Below are positions 9,130 to 21,200 of a DNA stretch of 29,019 nucleotides, in pieces. Location of the stretch: the NCBI GenBank assembly GCA_027596035.1, contig JADGJA010000163.1, forward strand, positions 1-29,019. Reading direction: 5' to 3'. The stretch's first letter is position 1. Each line of letters begins with the position of its first letter. The position numbers and the translations under genes were made by a program. The notes under the pieces are model-generated. The model did no database searches, was not told the DNA's origin, and saw only the letters and a program-made list of their open reading frames with translations. The stretch is from Thoreauomyces humboldtii. Its lineage: Eukaryota > Chytridiomycota > Chytridiomycetes > Spizellomycetales > Powellomycetaceae.

Positions 9130-10568
9130 ATGACCGTCCCACCAACACCGACCCTCCAACTGGTAGCAGAACTCACAGGTGTCGGTCCCATCCTCCCCTT
9201 CTCCTGAAGCCATTCCTCCGAAAAAAAGAAAACAATCTCACCAAAAAGATACCCCCCCACTTCCATTTTTTCCCGGAAACCAAAAAAGGCCACACAGACA
9301 GGGTATGGTGCATATCGTGGCATCCGACGCTCCCGCTCTTCGCATCCTGCTCGGGAGATCGATCCGTCAGACTATGGAGACTCTCGTCGTCCGGAGACGG
9401 ACAGTGGTCATGCATATCGACGTTGGACGACGCTCACAAGCGGACCATACGGTCTTGCGCCTTCTCGCCCGACGGAAGGATGTTGGCCACCGCGAGCTTC
9501 GATGCGAGTACCGCCGTCTGGGAGAGGGACGAGGATGGCGGTGGTAACGTTTCCAAACCCTTACAAACTTTGGGAACCCACCCCACCCCACGTGGGTCTA
9601 CCATGAACTCCACCATTGACCCCGGATTTTTTCCCACTTTGGTAGATTGGGAATGCATAGCGACGCTCGAAGGTCACGAGAACGAGGTCAAGAGCGTGTC
9701 GTGGGCCGCCTCGGGCCAGCTCCTCTCTACCTGCAGTCGAGACAAGAGCGTGTGGATATGGGAGGTCGTTGGGGATTCCGACTTCGAGTGTCTGAGCGTC
9801 CTCCAGGAGCACGAACAGGACGTCAAGATGATAAAGTGGCATCCCAACGAGGAGATGCTGGCCAGCGCCTCCTACGACGACACCATCAGGATATGGAGGG
9901 AGGATGACGACGATTGGTACTGTTCGGATACCTTGAAGGGCCATACTTCCACCGTCTGGGCTGTGGATTTCAACCCTGTCGGTGACATGCTGGGTGAGGA
10001 AACGATCCCGGGCGGAACCACCTTTTTTTTTCTCTCCTTGGACTTCCGTTTCTGACGCATTGGGTATTTTCCTTCTTTTTCGTTCCATTTCTGCCAGCTT
10101 CAGTGAGCGACGACCGATCGCTCAAGTTCTGGCATCGAACGTCCACGGAATCCACGAGCAGCAACCTCGGATACCGACAGGATCCCAAATGGCAGTGCGT
10201 CGCGACCCTCCCCGAACACCATTCTCGCACCATCTACTCTGTCGCCTGGTCCAAGGTCAACGGAAGGGTCGTCACGACGGGTGCGGACAATTGCGTCCGT
10301 GTCGTTGAGCAGGTGAAAAATGGGTGGCACTGGGTGTAATCGATTCCCTTGTCATTTTCAAACTCACAGTGTCCAATACCGTAACCTTTTCAAGAAGGGA
10401 GATGCGACCAACCCGACGTTCGCGGTCACGACCACTCTCCGAAACCCGCACGGTCATAGCGACATCAACAGCGCTCAGTGGTGTCCCTTGGAAAAAGATG
10501 GACTGGGGGATCTGCTCGCTACGGCGGGCGACGACGGGGTCGTTAGGGTCTGGCGTTTCGTGTCGTAA
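9130..10568 (+). CDS. CIAO1: Cytosolic iron-sulfur assembly WD40 protein CIAO1/Cia1
   Basis: A seven-bladed WD40 propeller that is the docking subunit of the CIA targeting complex (with MMS19 and CIAO2), delivering Fe-S clusters to cytosolic and nuclear enzymes. Five exons: 9130-9178, 9289-9543, 9646-9993, 10098-10312 and 10395-10568. They give 346 residues, close to the usual 330-340. Diagnostic stretches are ELTGHTDRVWCISWHP in blade 1, ATASFDASTAVWE, the highly conserved LEGHENEVKSVSWA and CSRDKSVWIWEV, ASASYDDTIRIW, HHSRTIYSVAW and a final GDDGVVRVWRF. All four intron phases agree (1,1,1,0). The start is fixed by the short first exon, which joins in phase to GHTDRVW. It is tail to tail with the chitin synthase, 209 bp apart. 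Confidence 0.95.
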
Positions 10569-10777
10569 GGGTCCGTAGCATTTTATATCTCTCCACACGC
10601 TGTATATAGAAAAACCAGGTGTCTCTTACATGCCAAAAAGTAGATTAAAGAAAAAGAAAGGGGTTAAGGACAAGAGAAACGGGGCGTGAAAATCTAGATG
10701 CTAAGGGGAGGGATGTGTTTGGAAAGTGCGATGGTCCAATGGTGGGCGGGGGGGAAAACAAGTTGAGACTATGGAAT
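10569..10777. other. Convergent 3' region (CIAO1/chitin synthase)
   Basis: These 209 bases lie between facing stop codons. They include an A/G-rich stretch near 10635-10685 on the plus strand that may serve the 3' end of CIAO1. No gene is seen. Confidence 0.45.
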
Positions 10778-13700
10778 CTAGAGTCGTCCCTGAAGGATAT
10801 CCTCGATGAAACCGTTGATGGTCCCCTTCCTCGGGTTCAGGTCGGTTCCGAAGACCGCCCCGAGCTCATCCCTGACCTGCTTCTTCGTGACGGTCATGAG
10901 GTTGGCCGTGGCCAATATCCTCCTCGTCTCTCTGAGAAGATCATCGTCCGACGGTCCAGCACCACCACCACCGGCAGCGTACCCACTTCCAGCGCTGAGC
11001 ATCGAGTGCCGCATGTGAAGCTGGGGAGGAGGAGCTCCACCGCCACCACCGTAGGCAGATGGAGCGTAGACGGAACCTGGCGGAGGCGCACCCGCGTATC
11101 CAGAGTACACGGATCCGCCACCGCCTCCGTAGGCGGAACCTCCGAAGGTGGAGGGTGGACCGTACTGGGGCGTAGGTCCGCTGTAGGTGGATCCGTTTCC
11201 GGGCGTCCTCCTTCCGTCGCCGAACTCCGAGTCCTTCGATGCCTCCGATCCCGTTCCGCCCTTCGTGTCCTCCCAGGTCTCGGCTTCGTGGTCGGACCAC
11301 TTTTTCAACGGGATGGACGACGGGTCGAACTGACAAGCAGAAAAAAATTAAGATGAAGTTCGTGAAGATGCTGTTCTGGGGGGTTTCTTACCGGTTGAGC
11401 ATCGGAAGCGTAGATCATCTTCTTTCCGTTCTCGCCAGTGACGACGCGAGTGTTTCCTTTGAAGAAACACAAGCGTGAATATTCCTCTCCCCTAGTTCTT
11501 CGAAATGAAGTCTGAACTCCAATCTTCACTCACCCCAGGAAAAGTCATCGAAATGCCAGAATGAGTACAGCGGAAGGAAGAAGCTGAACATGGGCATGGC
11601 CAGGATCCACTACAAAGACGAGTAAGAATCAGTGTAAACGCTGGAAACGGGCAACAACCATTGCCTCAACCCTTTCAATTCTGTCAACATACCACGATCA
11701 TCCACCCAATCTGCGCCCACTCCCTCTTGAGGATGAAGATGATGACCTGAAGTCCGTAGATGGCGGCCAACATGATGATGCTCATCAACGGGAACAGACC
11801 CGAGTTGGCCACGATCGAGTAAACCAGGTACCCGATGTAGAGCAACACGACGGGTTGCACCAAGGTCGAGATGAGGTCCAGCATGACGATGAACCTCATG
11901 CTGAAGCAGCAGAACCCGCACAGCTGTGGCAGGTGCACCAACTCGAACAGGTTGTGGACCGTCGAGTTGATCCACCGTCTTCGCTGTGAGAGGAGGACGG
12001 ACCACTGGTCGGGCGCGTTGGTGCGACATTGGGCGTCGTTCGTGAAGGAGAGCTTGAGGTTGGGAAAGTGCTTCATCATCAGGGTCGTGAGGTATCGGTC
12101 TTCTCCGAGGTGGAGAAGGTTCTTCATGTGAAGGGTCGTGACGCGGTTCTCGGAGTAGTCTTCGATGACGGACGGGGAGATGAGGAGGGGAACGTTCTTT
12201 GTTGGCGTTCGGACGCGATACATGCAGAAGCAACCGGGGAGACAGGTGACCGAGCCGAACAAGCTCTCGAAGGCTTTCGCGAGATGGTGCGAGATAAAGT
12301 ACTGAAAAAGGAGATCCATAAGAGTCCATTCTTTTCTCGGTCAAACGGAAAGCCTCACCTCGTAAACCTGGATCATGGTGGTGAGCGACTCCTTCTCGTT
12401 AGCCAGGAGCGTCTCCCCGCACAATCCCATAATCTTCGAGTCGTGTATCATGGCGGAGACCATGCGGTTGAGCGAGTCAGGGTAGACCTCGGTATCAGCG
12501 TCCACCATGAGAGTGTACTCGTAGAACGAAGGGTTGACGCCGATGATGTTCTTCATGTGATGGTAAAGCTCGAGCTCCATAGGGTTCATCTCCGAGTTGA
12601 AGTGAACTCTTGAGAGGAACCTCATGAGGATCATCTGGGAATCACGTTTTCCTCGGTTTCCAGGTCGAGACCGTTCCGATGGTTTTCCGACCTTGACGAC
12701 GACGATGTAGGGTACAGAGTGACCCTCGACTTCGTAAAGCCCGGAATAGACTTTTGCCATGTTGAGCTGCTTGTCTCCGTCTCCAAGGGACTGAAACACC
12801 AGAGGCTCAGGGTCATGACTGGGGTCGACTCCGAGGATGTCAAGAACGATGCGTGGGGTTGGACGGTCGTTTCCGCTTCCGATGATGTTTCCGTCGCAGA
12901 TGACAAAGAGAAGCTTTCGCTTGTCGTCGTAACGGAGGACGGCGAGGGATTCGAGCGTCTTTGTCAAACTGTCGGCTCCTTCGGTGTAGCAAGGGACCTG
13001 GCAGATGACGAACTTGTCGTGGTCTTCGGGATCTCGGTGTGCGCCAAACTGAAGGGCGGCAAGGAACTTGAACCCGATGATGGTGATCAACAGAATCGTA
13101 CTAGCGAGGAGAACGTAGTTGGAAAACTGGCACCTGAAGTCGTCCCGATGGTCGATGATGCCCTACGAAAACAAAATGTAAGCACGAGGTTTGAAGCTTC
13201 CGCAGACTAATCTCAAATCAGAAGTGAACTCACCTGATAGAACATGTTGTTCATGCAGGTCAAGTACGTTTTTGCGAGCGCCGGGTTAGGTCCAGCAATA
13301 AGCTTGTTCCACTCGGAAGTCGCGTCCTTCCCGTAGAACCCGATAATGGTATCCATATTAGGGTCGTTAAAGAGTCCTCCGTCCACGCTTGTGTAAGCCG
13401 ACAAGTCGTATAAGTTATCGTGAATAACGACCCATCGTTTGGTTGTCGATCCCTGCTTCTCGATCTCACTCCAAGGCCAAGCTACACGACTTCGCGCGTA
13501 CTGGAAGAGAAACATTCTTAGATTCCAGCGACGCTCCCCTGCTTTCACACTGCAATTACGACGACCGTGCTTACTTGATTCATGAAACCGAGGTAGTTCT
13601 GCGGCACCTGCGTGGTCGACGAAAGGGAATTGTGCAGGTACAGGTTGGTGTTCCCAGAAGTCACCACGATCCTTCCAGCTGCCAAGTTGGTCCAACTAGC

Positions 13701-16700
13701 GGGGGGAGCCGGGATTCCGGGGCACAAGGTCGAGAACATGTTTGTCCGGTCAAAGAGCTCCGAGACGTCCGTACCGAAAAAGGTTCCCATCACGTAGTTC
13801 GGAACATTCATGGCTGTGTGCTGAGTCACAATATCCTTGATCATGAAAGCGCGACCGTAGGCGTAGGCCCAGGATTCGCCGGTGGTGGACTTTGGCTTGG
13901 AAGCGATCTCAGAAATGCTGAGGACGTTCGCGCGGGGACACAGAAGAAGACCAAGTCCGACAATAAAGAAAGCGAGCGCACAGCAGCAGAGGAAGATGAT
14001 AATGCACAGGGCGACCTGTAAGTCGAAGAGAAAGTAAGTAAGGTTGAAGGTGAAGAGCACACCCTGCTTCAGCATACCTTCTCACGCCACGCCATCTGAA
14101 TGTCCTTCCGCTTCATGCCACCACACATCGAGAGACAGAAAGGCGGGATCCACCACGTAAGCATCCATGTGCAGCACACCCACTGTCGCCGAGCCGAAGT
14201 CGAGGTATCCTCCTCCTCGACAAGAGTATCCGTTGTACGGGAGTTGTGCGCCGCCTCGACATCACCCTTGCGGTCACGATCCATTTTCGTTGGGACAAGC
14301 GTGATCTGAGAGGTCTGATGCGAGAGTGAATTGTACTCAAACTCAGACTGGTAGTTTGATTCCGTGTCGTCGAAAAACGAGCCCGTCTCGTCAGCATACT
14401 CGTACTCGCTGCTATAGTGAGAAGTCGCGTCGTCATACAGCGCCGAAGTGGGGCTACCCGACCTTCGGTCGCGCGAGTCGCGAGACTGACTCCTGCCCCG
14501 CGCTTTCCGATCTGCCTTGAGTTGCTCCTCGATGGTTCGGAGCTCGTCCTCCAGAGACCTCCACGAGGACTCTGAAAGGAAGACCTTTGTTCTGCCAACG
14601 GCCATTTCCCGGTTAGTCCAGTTGCTTTGAAGAACGAAGTCCTCGCACTTTCCGCTGGGGCCTCCACTCTCGTCCAGCTTCATTGGATCGATGATGACGC
14701 GGTATCGGGCAAGGAACTCGTCGATCGAGTAATTGGCAGTGTAATCAGCAGCGGCACGAGCCTGTGCGATCTGAGTCATGCCGAAGCCTCTGAGCTGACC
14801 CTTGACGCGCTTGGACTCGAACCTGTCTCCCGAAAGATCCTCGTTGGGCTTGATGCAGAGAACCACCCAAGGGATCGTCTCAGACAAGGTCTCGATCATC
14901 TCGTCGATCGCGGATCGGAAGTTGTAACCAACCGTCTCCGGGTTGCTGCTATCGTGTCCTCCATAGCGCCCGCCCGCACGCTTGAGAGAGGGCTGGCGCA
15001 GGGGCTTTCGGAGCGTATTTGCACGGGTGACCATGCCTCCGTCACGACCACCGCTCTCAGTAGATACTGTCTTTTCCGAGAAGAGTCCACGGACAAATCC
15101 GTTCGCGGACGATGGGATGTCTTTGCCGTTTCCCCTGAAAATGGAGACAAAGTCCGGGCACAGGGTGTCCTTGTTCTTCTCCAAAAACAGGCTGGTATCG
15201 TAATCGACGGTTCGCGAAAAGTGGCGAATGCCAAAAGAGGATGCGGTGGTACCCTCCGCGAAAAGCTCGTTGGATCCCAGCTTCTCGGTCAAGCGTGTCA
15301 TCAGCGACTTTTCCGCCTGCCGAGAGTTCTGTTGGTCCACTGAAGCACTATCAACGACGGAAAGGGCGCTGGAAAGCAAGTCCACGACGGCGGCGTTCGT
15401 GTTTTGCGAGACAGACACGGACCGGATGCCCTCCCGGACGTATTCCTCGTGCGAATCCAGGATACGCTTCGTCACGAACTGCTGCAAACGCTCGGAAGCG
15501 TAGTTGCCCAAGAGCTGCTCGATATCGTTGTAGCGCATGTCCTGGAACCCAGCCAAATCCACCACACCCACGAACGTAGCGCACTCGTCCTTGCACAGTC
15601 GAGCGTTGATGTGCTCGACGAGCCAGCCGAACACGAGCGAGTAGAGCGCCTTCGCGAGCGAGTCGCGCTGGGCAGATGCATCCTCGGTGTTCATAAACAC
15701 GCTGACCACGTCGCGCCAGACCAGCTTTGTCCGCACGGTCAATGCACTTTCCAAGTTGCGGGCCGCCACTCCCAAGAGTTCTGCGGCAATCTCTAGAGAC
15801 TCCTGGTTCTTGACCGTACACGACTCTTTTGGCCTTTCGGGGTCCTCCTGGAAGGTGATGTTGCCGAGATGCAGGATGGCAGCCATGAGCTGATAGATCT
15901 GAGCCTGCAACCGGCGACCTACTCCAAGGGACTTCAAATGGTCTCGCAGTTCTCCGAGCTTTATTTGATCCTCAGTGGTGAGGCGTGCGGGGCGAGGAGT
16001 CTGGAGGTAAGTGAACTGGGTGGCGTCGTGTAACCGCCACTGAGTCTTCTCCTCGGTGGTCGCGCCGGCGAGGAGGTAGTAGAAGATGTGAAAGTTGCGC
16101 TCGTCGGCCGGAGTGGAGGAGACGCGGTCCTTTTCCAGCAGGTAGTCGAGCATCTTGGCGCCGACGAGACGACCGTGCGAATCGTACTGGTACTCGGTGT
16201 AGCGACCGAAGCGGGAGGAGCTGGGATTGAGCAAGGTGCGAGCGGTGCCGAACGCGTCGAGCACGGTCTCCGTCTTTATCACTCCCGAGTGGACCTTGCT
16301 CTTCTTTTTCGCGTTCTTGCTCAGGGCAATGAGCTGACGGACGAAGAGCTTGCGTGCCTCCGTCTTTCCGCTTCCCGACTCCCCGCAGAACACGACCGAC
16401 TGGTCCTGCTGCTCTCGGGACATGTGGTAGAACACGGATGCAGCGAGGTCAAAGATGTGTGCAGGCAAGGGCTGCTTGTCCTCGCTCGTGTCCTTTGCCC
16501 AGTCTGCATACTGCGCAGACGTGTGATCGGAGAAGGATTCGAGCGTTTTGACGGGGTTCACGACGACGAGGGCGCCCGCACCGATGCGGGTGAAGATCTG
16601 GTTCCTGGAGTAGCGATCCTTTATGTTTGCGAGGATGGCTGCTTCGTCGGAAGGCGTGGGAAGGAGTATCAAGTCCTCCTTGACGTCGGCTGGAGCCAGC

Positions 16701-16723
16701 GTCTTTTTGCTACTTCGACCCAT
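10778..16723 (-). CDS. Class V chitin synthase with N-terminal myosin motor
   Basis: A plasma-membrane processive glycosyltransferase that makes chitin from UDP-GlcNAc. The fused myosin head is thought to guide or hold secretory vesicles on actin. Eight exons: 14078-16723, 13575-14015, 13234-13500, 12359-13162, 11693-12301, 11534-11609, 11392-11456 and 10778-11329, totalling about 1819 aa. Residues 22-760 are the motor, with an intact P-loop GESGSGKT at about 114-121. Membrane segments start near 883. A cytochrome-b5-like stretch ([15 protein letters not shown]) is near 1051-1065. The catalytic part has VDADTEV at about 1338-1344, GEDRYLT near 1452 and QRRRW near 1492, with membrane helices after it. 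A Gly/Ser/Tyr-rich linker leads to a C-terminal DEK-type domain (about 1765-1817). The intact P-loop separates class V from class VII. All splice phases agree. No class VII partner lies upstream. Confidence 0.96.
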
Positions 16724-17387
16724 CCTTGCAGGGGATCTATTCCAGGGGATTTACAGAGAGCCCTGATGAGCGTGGGAAGATGGAAAACAAACGGTCAGCA
16801 TGAGTCCTGGACCAAAGAGCACCGGTAGAACTTTTACGGACCAGCGCTCGTGGGTGTTGAGGAAGGAGAGGAAGATTAGGGGATGATGCTGCTTGCTGCC
16901 CTCGTGCCTTGACGATTGATGCCCTCTACCAGCTCCCCAGTGTATTACAGGTATAAAGAGAAGGAAGGGGTGATGGCCAACAGGGAATGCGGAGGAAGAC
17001 GACGAGGAGGCAGTGCAGCGCAGACAGACAGTCATCCAGGGTGGCGAAAAAAATGCGGGGAAGAAATTCCCCTTGGTCGGGAAGAAGACTCCCAGCTGTA
17101 CAAAAAGACTCTAAAATTGTCATCGTTTCACACCCACTGGCCGCTGGTGGCGTTCATTAGGGTTCGGTTCGTTAGCATGCACGCCGGATGTCATGACGAC
17201 GCCAGGAACAACAACCAGCGGACGAGAGTTTTTCTTATGGGCAGAAGTGAGAGAAGTGCAGTGCTCGGGTCGAATCGCGAACCAGTCCAGAGTTGTACGG
17301 AGGATTTTAACAGTACGGAGGACTGCTCTGAAGGGCCTCTGGATATCTATGATACTGCACAGCACCTCGGAGATTCTGCCTCCCTGT
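16724..17387. other. Chitin synthase upstream region
   Basis: Between the chitin synthase start and the 3' end of the small minus-strand gene. An 81-codon minus-strand frame (17120-17365) could be a further exon of that gene, but no donor in the right phase joins it, so I leave it out. The rest presumably holds the chitin synthase promoter. Confidence 0.4.
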
Positions 17388-17915
17388 CTACAGCCGCGCC
17401 CGCACGTCTGCTACATGTTCCTGGGTCGTCTTGCCCGAGATCCACACCACGCACGCCTGTTCTGGATCGGCATACCCTCTCCCACACAGGCCTGCGGCCC
17501 ACTCGGCCACAAAGGTCGAAGCGTCCTCGTCCACCGTGACCGCCCCGGCGTGAAACCGGAACAGCGAGTCCAACGCCCACTCCTCCTGGTGTTGCCCCCC
17601 GGGGTCGACCATCTCCACGAGAGGGTCGTAGTCCACGTCGTACTCGGAGACGGTGTAGCTGGCCACGCGAACAGATTCCCTTTCCCTTGCTATCACCAGC
17701 GGAATGGAGAAGGCGGTGCTGAACTCTGCACGGCAAGGTGTTGGTAAATTTGGGTTAGGACGGGGTGGGGGGCGGGAACAACGAGGGAATGCAACCCTGC
17801 CTCTTGGCCTTATTTCGACGCTCCACAAGGGAGCGTCTGGGTGTGCAGCTCGCTCGAATGCAGCAAGGAGACCATGGCCTGAGAGGATGGTCCGGATGGG
17901 TTCCGATATCGGCAT
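17388..17915 (-). CDS. Small unrecognised protein
   Basis: I chose the ATG at 17915 (context CAAGATGCC) giving MPISEPIRTILSGHG. The frame is open to the stop at 17388 (175 aa unspliced). The middle part, encoded at about 17724-17795, is a Pro/Arg-rich stretch that looks like an intron read through: donor GTTGCA, C-rich tract, acceptor GCAGAG. It is 72 nt, so splicing keeps frame and leaves 151 aa. The C-terminal half is acidic (SEYDVDYDPLVEMVD) and then mixed, ending near GKTTQEH. Another donor after that point could add a 3' exon. I recognise no family. It shares a divergent promoter region with the HCF-like gene. Confidence 0.5.
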   Translation of the reverse strand: MPISEPIRTILSGHGLLAAFERAAHPDAPLWSVEIRPRGRVAFPRCSRPPPRPNPNLPTPCRAEFSTAFSIPLVIARERESVRVASYTVSEYDVDYDPLVEMVDPGGQHQEEWALDSLFRFHAGAVTVDEDASTFVAEWAAGLCGRGYADPEQACVVWISGKTTQEHVADVRARL

Positions 17916-18281
17916 CTTGGTCGGTCGTTGGCGTATTGGCGATCTACCTGCCAGACCCCTGAGACGGACGGAGAGGTTGTCTGGGAGAGTCGGACGAGAC
18001 AGAATCGCGCGCCAACAAAGGGCAAAAAAGAGGAAGAGACGAGCCCTTTGATACCGTACTTTCCCCAAGGGCTCGTCGTCTTCCTTCCCTCCCACCCACT
18101 CACCACTGTACGCACTGTATATACCCCCAGACCATAGACCGACCCCTCCTCAACGACGTTCACATCGATGCGGATCTACTGCTAGTCTCATCTCCATCTC
18201 CATCAATCCACCCCCCTTCATCCGCGCTTCAGCAGAGGGCCTCGCAGATCGTCCTCCCCCCCTTGACCATTTCAGCAAGCC
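17916..18281. promoter_or_regulatory. Divergent promoter region
   Basis: This separates two start codons facing away from each other (17915 minus and 18282 plus). A TATATA box-like hexamer is at 18118-18123, about 160 bases upstream of the plus-strand ATG. It is followed by a C/T-rich stretch up to the start. Regulatory function is inferred from position only. Confidence 0.4.
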
Positions 18282-21200
18282 ATGCTGCTCAAGGCAAAGT
18301 GGTCCAGGGTGGAGGCGACTGACCCTGCAGCAACGATCCCTTGTCCACGGCAGGGCCACAGATGCACACCAGTACGATACCCTCGAAGGAACCGAGAGGA
18401 CGGTACCTTCGTTGCAACAGACGACCTTGCGGGTCCAGCATTCGACACAGACAGTGCGGAGCAGACGGTCGACAACGCGTCGGGCCAGCAAGACTTTGTA
18501 ACAAGGATGCTGCTCTTTTGGGGCTCAAACGCAGAAAACATTCTCACGGACTGCTTTGAGCTGGATCCTGGTGAGAACATGACCGGTGCACTGCTGTCAT
18601 GAAAAGCTCACGCGTAAGGACGACTGATCGGCGAGGTTCCTTGGTTTTGGCGGATGTTCAGCTACCTCCCAATGGAGCGCAATGACCCTGGAAAGTTCCA
18701 GCATCGAGTCTTCCACGTCGGTACCGCTATCACCGGCATCACAATCCGAAACACCCAAGGCATCACCCGGTCTACCCACTGCTGGTATGGCCATCGCGAG
18801 CGACGAACACCTCGCATTCATTTTTGGAGGAGTGGCCGATCACAACGAAGGCCCCGTATTTCTTGACCAGGTGGGGCAGGCAAAACCGTTCACCTTTGTA
18901 GACGCGTTGACCATGCGACGCTGACCTCTCGCCCCGTCTAGTTGCTGCAGTACGACGCGATCAGCAAATCTCTCACCAGCATAGCAACCCCAGGCTCGGG
19001 CGCAGTCGGTCCTGGGGCGCGAGTCAATTCCACACTCGTATACGTACCGGCGCGACCGAACGTGGCGTCCGTCCCGTATCTGTTCCTCTTTGGTGGATAT
19101 GACGCCACCGACGCGTATCTCGACGACTCTTGGCTTTTCAACCTCGGGACCCGAACGTGGGCTCCGGCTAGAATGGCGGGAACGCCTCCCGCAGCGCGGG
19201 AGCATCACTCTGCGGTCTATTGGCACCCCCCACAAGGGAGTGTTGGAGCAGGCGCCAGAGTGGTCATCTACGGCGGCATGTGTCCTGATCCGCAGGCGCC
19301 GGACGTGGCTCGTAGGCTCCAGGATGTCGTGTTTGTGGATTTGGGTACGACTGCGATGTTGGCTTCAGCCCCTGTTGCCGGATAAGCAGCGCGCTTGTGA
19401 CTAAACCTCGGCACAATCATGTAGAAAATTATCGATGGGTTCATCCGAAATGCTCGGGTGCAGCGCCACCTGGCCGATCCGGGCACTCGGCTGGAGTGTA
19501 TGCCAACAAAATGGTGGTCTTTGGAGGGCAGGAGAGGGATCGAGACGATGCCGCGAGAGCTGGATTCTCCAACAGCGTCTGGGCGCTGGATCTGGGTACG
19601 ACTGTCGCGGTTACGTCCCATGGAGTCTCTTCATCGTGAACGTCTCATGAACCTCTGGTGCTTACAGAGTCATGGACCTGGCAGGCCATCGAACTGTCAT
19701 TACCAACTGGCATCGACACCCCGATTCCAGCTGGGCGCAATGATTCAGGGGCTGCTCTGGTACCTATTGCTGTTGACTGTCTCGCAAAAATGTGTCACTC
19801 ATCCGGTTGCCCTTTAGGTTGGATCGAGCCTTTATATATCAAACGGTGACCTTGGCGTAACCTCTGAAGACGGAATGACGCTTCTATTGGCTGACGACAC
19901 ATGGCGCCTGGCGCTCGGACCGCCCATGCCTCCCGGACCACTTTTCGTGTCGAGGGGAAAAGCCACGCAAACGTCTCTGGACATTCGATGGCAGGACGAC
20001 GGATGGGAAGTTGATCACTCGTACGAGGTGTTCATCAGGAAGGATTCCGATTCGATCGACTCTTGGGCGAAGGTATACCGCGGAACGGAACGCGCTTGCT
20101 CGATCGAGGCTTACGAACTCGAGAACGGAGACACGAGAGAGGTTCGGGCGGACTCCGGATACCATGTTCGAGTTGTGGCGGTGAACTGGGCCGGGAGAAG
20201 CTCAGAGTGGGATCTGGAGGCGGGGATCGCCTCGCAGAGAGAAGGTGTGAATTTGCTTTGCGATCGTATCGACCGCGATCCCCTGCGATCGTTGTACTTA
20301 TCTCGCCCCGTGTTCTTTCCACAGCGGCCGCCACTCTTCCACAGCACGAGGCGTCGATCTTACCGTTGGACCGAGAGTTCATTGCTCCGGACAAGCTCTT
20401 CCAATTCGCTTGGGAATCGGATCCATTGGCCCGGCATCTCGTCGAACTTCGATGTTCCGTCCACCCCATGGAGCTGCAGGACACATCAGGGCGTAAACGT
20501 CGAAAAACGTTGAAAGCCGCCGAGTCCTCGACATCGACGGGCGATGCGTCAACTCCCACTGCGCGTCCGCAGGCCTCAGGCGACTGGATCCCGGTTTGGA
20601 GCGGGACAAGAGGGCAGTGGGCGGGATTTGTCCCGTTAATGCATCGGACCATCGCGAGGAACGAGTACGTCAAGTCGACGACGACGACGAAGGGTGCCAA
20701 AAGGGAAAGGGAGTCGGATAGCAGCTTGATGTATGTTGGATATCAACTGCGGGCTTGTCCGATCAGCGCCGAGGGAATCGGAAACCCTGTCTCGGAGGGT
20801 CCGTTGAAGGACTACATGATACCCTTGGGATCGCTGGAGCTTGAAACTGGTTCATGTGAGTATCCCCTCGTTTTTGTTGTACCATCTTCTTTGAATTTGG
20901 GCTTACTACGTCACTTCTTCGTACAGCCTCGCTACCCCCTCTCACGCGCGCTGTGTTCGTCGAAGCGCTACGAGCATCGGCACCTCCGGTCGAGCTCCTT
21001 CCACTGCCAGCCAAAAAGATTGCAAAAACCAAGGGCCTGCGGCCAAAAGCCAAGAGCCCGAAACCCAAAACCCCTGCCACCACGCGCAAACCCCGCAAGT
21101 CCGCGAGCCTACTTCCAGGCGGATCAGAACCCGCCACGAAAGGAAAGAGGAGTGCAAGCGCTGCCAAGAACTCCACACCAGTGGACGTCGTTGGATTCAG

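Noticed and set aside
10778..16723. Class VII chitin synthase call
   Set aside because: The motor P-loop GESGSGKT is intact and a DEK-type domain ends the protein, both fitting class V.
17120..17365. Possible 3' exon of the small minus-strand gene
   Set aside because: An acceptor exists (CTGTGCAG), but it needs a phase-2 donor and none was found after GKTTQEH. No family support.
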